From the NCBI GenBank assembly GCA_964058845.1, contig CAXKVR010000088.1:186001-250000 (forward strand): a DNA stretch of 64,000 nt. Reading direction: 5' to 3'. The DNA is from Carex sylvatica (Eukaryota > Streptophyta > Magnoliopsida > Poales > Cyperaceae). The notes beneath the pieces were generated by a model that saw only the letters and a program-made list of their open reading frames with translations, did no database searches and was not told the DNA's origin. Numbering within the stretch: the first letter of the stretch is position 1; each line of letters begins with the position of its first letter. Of this stretch, positions 59,611 through 64,000 are shown piece after piece. Position numbers and translations under genes: made by a program.

Positions 59611-61194
59611 TTTGTGGTACAATTATCAGGCTCCTTTTTTTTAAACTCAAATAATAAGTTACTATGATAATTGATGGCTAAAAATTAAGTTTCACTTAAC
59701 ACGATATTAAAGAAAGCTTGTAACTTTTTTTATTACTCAAAACATGAAGTTTTATGTGAATTAAAGATCAAAACTTTTTGATAAGTAAGGTTCTAATGCT
59801 TTTTTTTTTTTTTTTTTTTTTTTTGAGATGTAAGGTTTTATTGCTTAGCTGAAATTTCAAGGTTATTCTCTGCACAATATATATCATTGAAAATCAAGTG
59901 GTCATTGAATGCAAGGAACCATTCGATTCGACACACAACAATATAATTTTTTTTTCTAAATGATACTGTAAAAATATATTCTGGTCTTCTGGCATTGAAG
60001 TATCTCACATGTTTTCTCCTACTCGCTTGATTTGTTTTAAATGGTAGGAAAAAGAAATGACAGTGTCAGTGGAGAAAAGTAGCATTTTCTGATAAAAGTT
60101 GTAGAAAATTTGAAGTTAAAATAGTGGACAACGACCCGACGGTTTCTATTTTATTTTTTTTCATAAAAGTTTGAAAATCAAAATATATGAAAGAAAAAAA
60201 AAATTATATCTTCACTATATTTAAATCCACATAATATCACAACGTTAAAATAATTTAAAAGTTAACATATCAAGAGTTAAATATATCTACATGCTTCGAT
60301 AGTAATTTTATTATAAAAGTATTCAACTGAACGGACCGGTCGGTCCGACCTTACCATAAGCTTGAACCTAACTTTCCAATAAGTCATGTCCGATCCGACT
60401 CGACCAATTAAACATCAAGTCCAACGCACTAGTCATCCAGCTGGGTCGGATCAGAGAGTTATCTCTAATTCTCTATGATGATATTTGATTGTAGACTAAA
60501 TTGTAGAATAAAAATTTTAAACATAATTTAATTAAGTTAGACTAAGATGAAATAAGTCGACTTTTTAATTGATCTAAATTAATCTAAACTAACCTACCTA
60601 CATAGAATAAGTAAACTTTTAAGTTGGTCTAAACTGATTTAAACTAACCTACCTACAGTGGTGGTTTAATTTTATTTAGCATGTGAAGCCTTCAAAAGAT
60701 AGTTCTTTATATGATTTTAAGTGTTAGTACAAGCTATAATGTATTGTTATTATATTTTATTACTATCATGAAAATAAATTCGGATGATTATCCATCTCTT
60801 AGTATTGACAACGACTTTTTGAACATATGATCAAGAAAAAAACATGTCCTCTTTTAATATTTTTAATTTATTTTTAAACTCTGACAAGTAATTTTATAAT
60901 TAACCTTTTTTAAACAAACCTAAAGTTTATTGGAATATCCATGAAAACTCAATATTATATATCATGCATAGTTTTAATAAATGGAGCATCTAGCTATCCT
61001 CCCGTAACAATCCCCTATTTATTACCCAGTCATTAATTATTTCAATAACTACTAACTACCTAGGGAACCACTTACTATTTGAGGACCACCTAATATTTGA
61101 AAATTTTTACAACTGGCGCGCAAGTATTTATCTATAACACATCAAACATTCATATATAACATATCAAGTATTCATCCCAAATATATCAAGTATT
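59611..61194. other. AT-rich intergenic stretch
   Basis: A long T tract lies at 59800-59825. A run with CGGACCGGTCGGTCCGACC near 60331 and GATCCGACTCGACC near 60392 is GC-richer. TAAACTAACCTACCTACATAG-like strings are duplicated at 60585 and 60645. No gene is recognised. Confidence 0.4.
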
Positions 61195-62112
61195 TAAAAA
61201 AAAATGGACACGTTTTTAGAGGTGATTTTTTTTTCTTCGTTCAATTTAATCAATATTTTTGACGATCGGTGAGGAATTTTGCAAATTTAAAACCACGAAT
61301 GTTTTCTACATAATTGTATCTTTCAAATGAGATCCATGATGACATATTTTTGAGTTGTCTGTTGCACAAGTATTCATTCCCTATCGAAAAAATATTCATC
61401 ATCATCGTTCAACTGCAAAATATAAAAACTGGACACATCACTCATCCATATTTTACACATTTTTAGAGGTGGGGTTTTTTTTCTCCGTTCAATCTAATCA
61501 ATATTTTCTGACAATCGGTGAGAAATTTTACAAATCTAAAACCACGAATGTTTTCTACATAATCTTATCTTTCAAATGAGATTCATGATGACATACCTTC
61601 AAGTTGTCCGATGCACAAGTATTCATCCCTTATTGAGAAAATATTCATTTTCGCCGTGCAAGTGAAAATATAAAAACTGGACACATCATTCATCTATCTT
61701 TTACATGTTCTTAGAGGTGATTTTTTTCTCTGTTCAATCTAATCAATATTTCTGATGATCGGTAAGGAATTTTGCAAATCTAAAACCACGAATGTTTTCC
61801 ACATAATTTTATCTTTCAAATGAGATCCATGATGACATACTTTTGAGTTGTCTGTTGCACAAGTATTTATCCCTTATCGAAAAAGTATTCATCATCGTCG
61901 TGCAAGTGCAAATATAAAAATTAAACGCATCACTCATCCATCTTTTACACGTTTTTAGAGGTGGTTTTTTTTTTCTCCGTTCAATCTAACCAATATTTCT
62001 GATGTTCTGTGAAGAATTTTGCAAATCTAAAACCACAAACGTTTTCTACACAATTTTATCTTTCAAATGAGATCCATGTTGACATACTTTCGAGTTATCC
62101 GTTGCACAAGTA
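61195..62112. repeat. Tandem repeat of about 245 bp, nearly four copies
   Basis: CAAATGAGATCCATGATGAC (with small changes) starts at 61324, 61573, 61816 and 62063, giving spacings of 249, 243 and 247 bp. Each unit also has AAAACCACGAATGTTTTC, CACAAGTATTCATCCC and ACACATCACTCATCC strings. A diverged version of the same unit forms the arms of the inverted-repeat element at 58400-59610. Confidence 0.85.
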
Positions 62113-62713
62113 TTAATATATTGTCACACAAGTATTCATACCTAAGATATTAAATATTCATTCATACACGTTGAAGTATTCATACATATAACTCTATTTT
62201 TTTCAAATTTATTTATATGTCATTTACTTAGTACGCAGTGGCCTAATTCATCATTAATAAAGCTTTGTTCTTTGCAAAACTCGCTACTTCATGAGGAAGA
62301 AAAATATAGACATGAAAGGGATTAATTGCATCCACATATACAAAATTATTTTGATATGGTCGACAGTGATAGATCTGACCCGGTAGAGATGTGCTCTAGT
62401 ATTCATTCATACATGTTGAAGTATTCATTTATACACATTGAAGTATTCATCCCGGCAGAGGCGTCCTTGATTGGAATGGAGTGACGGGTGATCTCCGGCA
62501 GAACGTTCACTGGAGTGGGAGCAGCAGGTATAGACAGAAAAAACAGAGGCAGAAGTGTAAGAGGGAGGGAGCTTATTGTGTTTATCATTTCGAGGTGGGA
62601 GATGGTGAGAGGTGGGATGCGGAAGTGGGAGAGGGAGGTAGAGGAGGAGGTGAGGTGAGGTGTGGGAGGCAGAGGTGGGAGAGGCGGATGAGGGAGAGGG
62701 AGGTGGGAGAAAC
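62113..62713. other. Stretch with CAAGTATTCAT repeats and a purine-rich block
   Basis: GTATTCATACATGTTGAAG-type strings recur at 62140-62190 and 62400-62450. From about 62450 to 62710 the plus strand is G/A-rich (GGGAGAGGGAGGTAGAGGAGG). The open frames on both strands there reflect this composition. It is directly followed by the LTR at 62714. Confidence 0.4.
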
Positions 62714-64000
62714 TGTCACACCTCGAGATCAGGGGCATGACGTTATCGCCGTGAATATATAGATCGTATATATTCACCAGGCATTTACGATGAGATAAAT
62801 GGTGTTTTTATCCCAAACCGAACACTTAATCAATTTTATTAAATCTGAAATCAGTTTAAAACTGATCCGAAACTTTTCAAAACTTTTATACATGCCTTTG
62901 TAAATTCGATTCGATAAAACCAATAGAACAATGACTTATCATATCAGAAAACCAAATTTAATTTTTTTTTTATTTATATCTACCCGGATTAGTCAGAATT
63001 ATAAATATCAGGTACCGTGGAGTATAGACCCTCCACGCCGGTCATCCCACCCGTATTCATTTAAACCCCCAAATTCATATCATGTCACAACAAAAACATA
63101 TATGCAAAAGACCATATAACTTTTAAAACATAAACTTTGAAAACATAAAAGCATACATACACATAGCATGGAAAGCATAAAGCAAGCACATAAAATTTTA
63201 AAACATAAATCGAAACCGTTTAGAAATATTTACGCAAGTCCGGTTAGCTGGATATATATACAACAAAAGTTGATCCAAGTACTAAACAAGTACAACGATC
63301 TCAAAACAGGGCATACATATACCTAACACCTCAGATAGCTCACTGTCTGATCCCGAAAGCCTCTAGTCCTTCTTTCCTGAAATGTTTCACAAGGAAACGG
63401 GTGAGAAAAACCTTTTCGCGGTTTATCTCAGTGCCGAAGCTACTGGATTTATCAGATATTCACGTCAGAACTAAATACGGAACTAAAATCAGAGTTAAAG
63501 CATGAATGCAAAGCTTTGAATCGATAAACAAATGAATCTACATCTTTAAATGCCTTTAAACAGAATCATCAGAAACATATCAGAATATTGGGTCTTAATT
63601 AAACTCAGATATCTGGTAGCACATGCAGATGTTCCACCGAATTGGTCCCAGAACATACCTGCATCTGTAGGGTTACATACACCTACAGATGTCGCTCCCC
63701 GTGCAATCAAATCAGACCCTCATCTGCAGTGCTTTGGCTTAACCATTTACAAAAGACTGGTTCTTAATCAGACATTACAGTTCCAATCATACAGATATAT
63801 CCTTTCCAGTATTTAGTTCCAGAAATCAGAGCAGAAATCAGAATAACAGAATCTTATCTACCACAGTTATAGTCACAGAATAACAGATCCCCATTCCAAC
63901 CGGTTTGGACTAAGAGGGGTCGTTCCCCAATGCGCATATGGTTCCCGAAATCGAAATCTAGTGTATACTCTAGATTTCGCAGAACAGAATATCACTTACA
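62714..64000 (+). mobile_element. LTR of the same family as the solo LTR, cut by the window end
   Basis: It starts TGTCACACCTCGAGATCAGG and follows the reverse complement of 30408 downward to the last base of the window, 1287 of about 2181 bp, with few substitutions (for example C/T at 62723 and G/T at 62743). Whether it is a 5' LTR of a full element, a solo LTR or a fragment cannot be told from this window. Confidence 0.85.

Noticed and set aside
62403..62777. A Pro/Ser/Leu-rich minus-strand frame of 124 codons
   Set aside because: It crosses the LTR boundary at 62714 and its composition follows from the purine-rich plus strand. It could be an old gene fragment, but I see no motif.

Overview
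This is nuclear DNA from a flowering plant, most likely a eudicot. It is AT-rich, has many short exons with GT-AG introns, encodes plant-specific protein families, and carries plant-type transposons (an Athila-lineage Ty3/gypsy element, CACTA-like and hAT-like elements, many MITEs). I cannot name the species. All exon joins were inferred by eye from splice signals, reading phase and remembered family sequences.

Genes. Five host genes can be supported. (1) RNA polymerase III subunit RPC8, plus strand, CDS 1849-3535 in seven coding exons, with a 5' UTR intron. (2) CDSP32, a chloroplast two-domain thioredoxin, minus strand, 6394-4158, four exons; its second intron appears to use a GC-AG pair. 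(3) A CYP21-4-like membrane-anchored cyclophilin, plus strand, CDS 34543-36775, seven coding exons. (4) A NEP1-interacting-protein-like RING-H2 membrane protein, plus strand, 47806-50202, five exons. (5) A small DUF4050 (Gag1-like clamp) protein, minus strand, CDS 53589-51931, built from four short exons. The last two converge tail to tail. They are unrelated housekeeping or stress genes, not a pathway cluster.

Mobile DNA. The region between genes 2 and 3 (about 6.4-33.5 kb) is mostly transposon. A CACTA-like end with TTGCATGG subterminal repeats at 8.70-9.34 kb borders a region holding a captured exon of succinate-semialdehyde dehydrogenase. A complete, very young Athila-type LTR retrotransposon lies at 13093-24316: two 1467-bp LTRs with only four differences found, TSD TAATT, one intact 1882-codon gag-pol frame, and a short env-position ORF broken by one in-frame stop. 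A second CACTA-like fragment (28.06-30.76 kb) is split by a 2181-bp solo LTR, and the same LTR family begins again at 62714 and runs off the window. Several hairpin MITE families recur throughout, including copies inside introns of three genes. Other repeats are a long-TIR element at 40.3-41.9 kb, a hAT-like element at 41965-42733, a 33-bp minisatellite x6 at 43036, and about 245-bp tandem repeats at 61.2-62.1 kb.

Most unusual signal. The Athila-type element is studded with a paired 11-bp palindrome, TACGGNCCGTA. The two copies in a pair start 20-21 bp apart, and neighbouring pairs are about 42 or about 102 bp apart, so all these spacings are near multiples of one DNA helical turn. The modules occur in the LTRs, the leader, the coding region (in different reading frames) and the 3' non-coding region. 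This suggests that the DNA itself, for example as a protein-binding array, is what is being kept.
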